64,000 nucleotides of DNA, taken from NCBI RefSeq assembly GCF_947623445.1, contig NC_135244.1, positions 3,100,001 to 3,164,000 on the forward strand, written 5' to 3'. This DNA comes from Clavelina lepadiformis (taxonomy: Eukaryota; Chordata; Ascidiacea; Aplousobranchia; Clavelinidae). A program made the translations under genes and the position numbers. Below, piece by piece: positions 63,801 to 64,000 of this stretch (its first letter is position 1; the number at the start of each line of letters is the position of its first letter). The notes under the pieces were generated by a model. That model was given only the letters and a program-made list of their open reading frames with translations, had not been told where the DNA came from and made no database searches.

Positions 63801-64000
63801 CTTATGGCGTAGCATAGAGTCACGTGGTTATGGCTCGGCTGTCACAATATCTTCTTTTTAGACGTGGAAATGACGTTAAAATCATATCTGTAATACTATT
63901 GTAGGGGCTTTAAACTTGCCATTTCTCATACTTGGAACCATCACTGGAAGTTTTATCATTAAAAGATGGAAGCTAGAAACATCCGGTATTATCAAAATCA
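60827..64000 (+). CDS. Organic anion transporter (OATP/SLCO family), partial at both ends
   Basis: Exons: about 60827-60867 (5' boundary and start codon not fixed), 61104-61258, 61392-61535, 61858-62042, 62185-62283, 62427-62575, 62695-62938 and 63905 to the right edge; all junctions after the first are phase-consistent. Family signatures are VITTIERRFGLPS after the first membrane segment, YQIGNLPF, GIGGSPLQPLGFSYVDD, the GLAGPALGFVLGS segment and the diagnostic WVGAWWVGF with its Trp pair. OATPs are twelve-span plasma-membrane carriers for bile salts, steroid conjugates, thyroid hormones or prostanoids; the substrate here cannot be told. What is seen covers roughly membrane segments 1-7 and the intracellular loop. 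The N-terminal Met exon was not identified: the obvious ATG at 60750 is out of frame with the first membrane segment. A foldback element fills the last intron. Confidence 0.88.
63057..63850. mobile_element. Foldback element (794 bp) with very long terminal inverted repeats, in an SLCO intron
   Basis: Starts ATATTGTGACAACCGAACC and ends GGCTCGGCTGTCACAATAT. Inverted pairing continues through CACGTGACTCTATGCTACG, CATGTGAAGACCTCGTGATCA and, further in, AACAATTTGGAAAACAC with its inverse near 63703. Together these arms span about 250 bases each. There is no open reading frame of note and no clear target duplication. Confidence 0.8.

Overview
The window is eukaryotic and almost certainly metazoan. 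The evidence is spliced genes with GT-AG introns mostly of 100-600 bases, a transmembrane nucleoporin NDC1, an ICE1-like little elongation complex subunit, an adhesion GPCR with a GPS and seven membrane segments, an OATP/SLCO transporter, short-chain dehydrogenases, and animal-type EnSpm/CACTA and hAT elements. The compact, AT-rich layout would suit an ascidian tunicate, but nothing here fixes the species. All exon models were read by eye from splice consensus, phase continuity and family patterns.

Layout. 1-6484 (-): 5' part of an ICE1-like gene, ten small coiled-coil or charged exons followed by a giant exon that runs off the left edge. 8325-22262 (+): four dispersed single-exon genes sharing an acidic N-terminus and a C-terminal coiled coil with a [LF][ST]P[DE]xQxxxD core; I do not recognise the family, and it is the best candidate for something undescribed. 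22661-26661 (-): an unrecognised multi-exon gene with clustered Cys/His residues. 28280-38575 (-): NDC1. Nested antisense in its largest intron, 31167-36297 (+), is a complete adhesion GPCR whose only N-terminal module is a P-type trefoil domain.

40924-50436: a 9.5-kb EnSpm/CACTA transposon with CACTG-type ends and subterminal repeats. It carries a frameshifted transposase (-), an apparently intact divergently transcribed accessory gene (+), and two nested hAT-type MITEs with perfect 8-bp target duplications. 51369-58388 (+): a retinol-dehydrogenase-like tandem pair, first copy a pseudogene and second copy intact (319 aa). About 60827-64000 (+): an OATP/SLCO transporter cut by the right edge, with a 794-bp foldback element in its last visible intron.

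The genes do not form one pathway. The recurrent theme is DNA transposition: at least one autonomous-type CACTA element, five hAT-like non-autonomous copies (four with exact 8-bp duplications) and several long inverted-repeat elements, set among conserved housekeeping genes and one lineage-specific-looking gene family.
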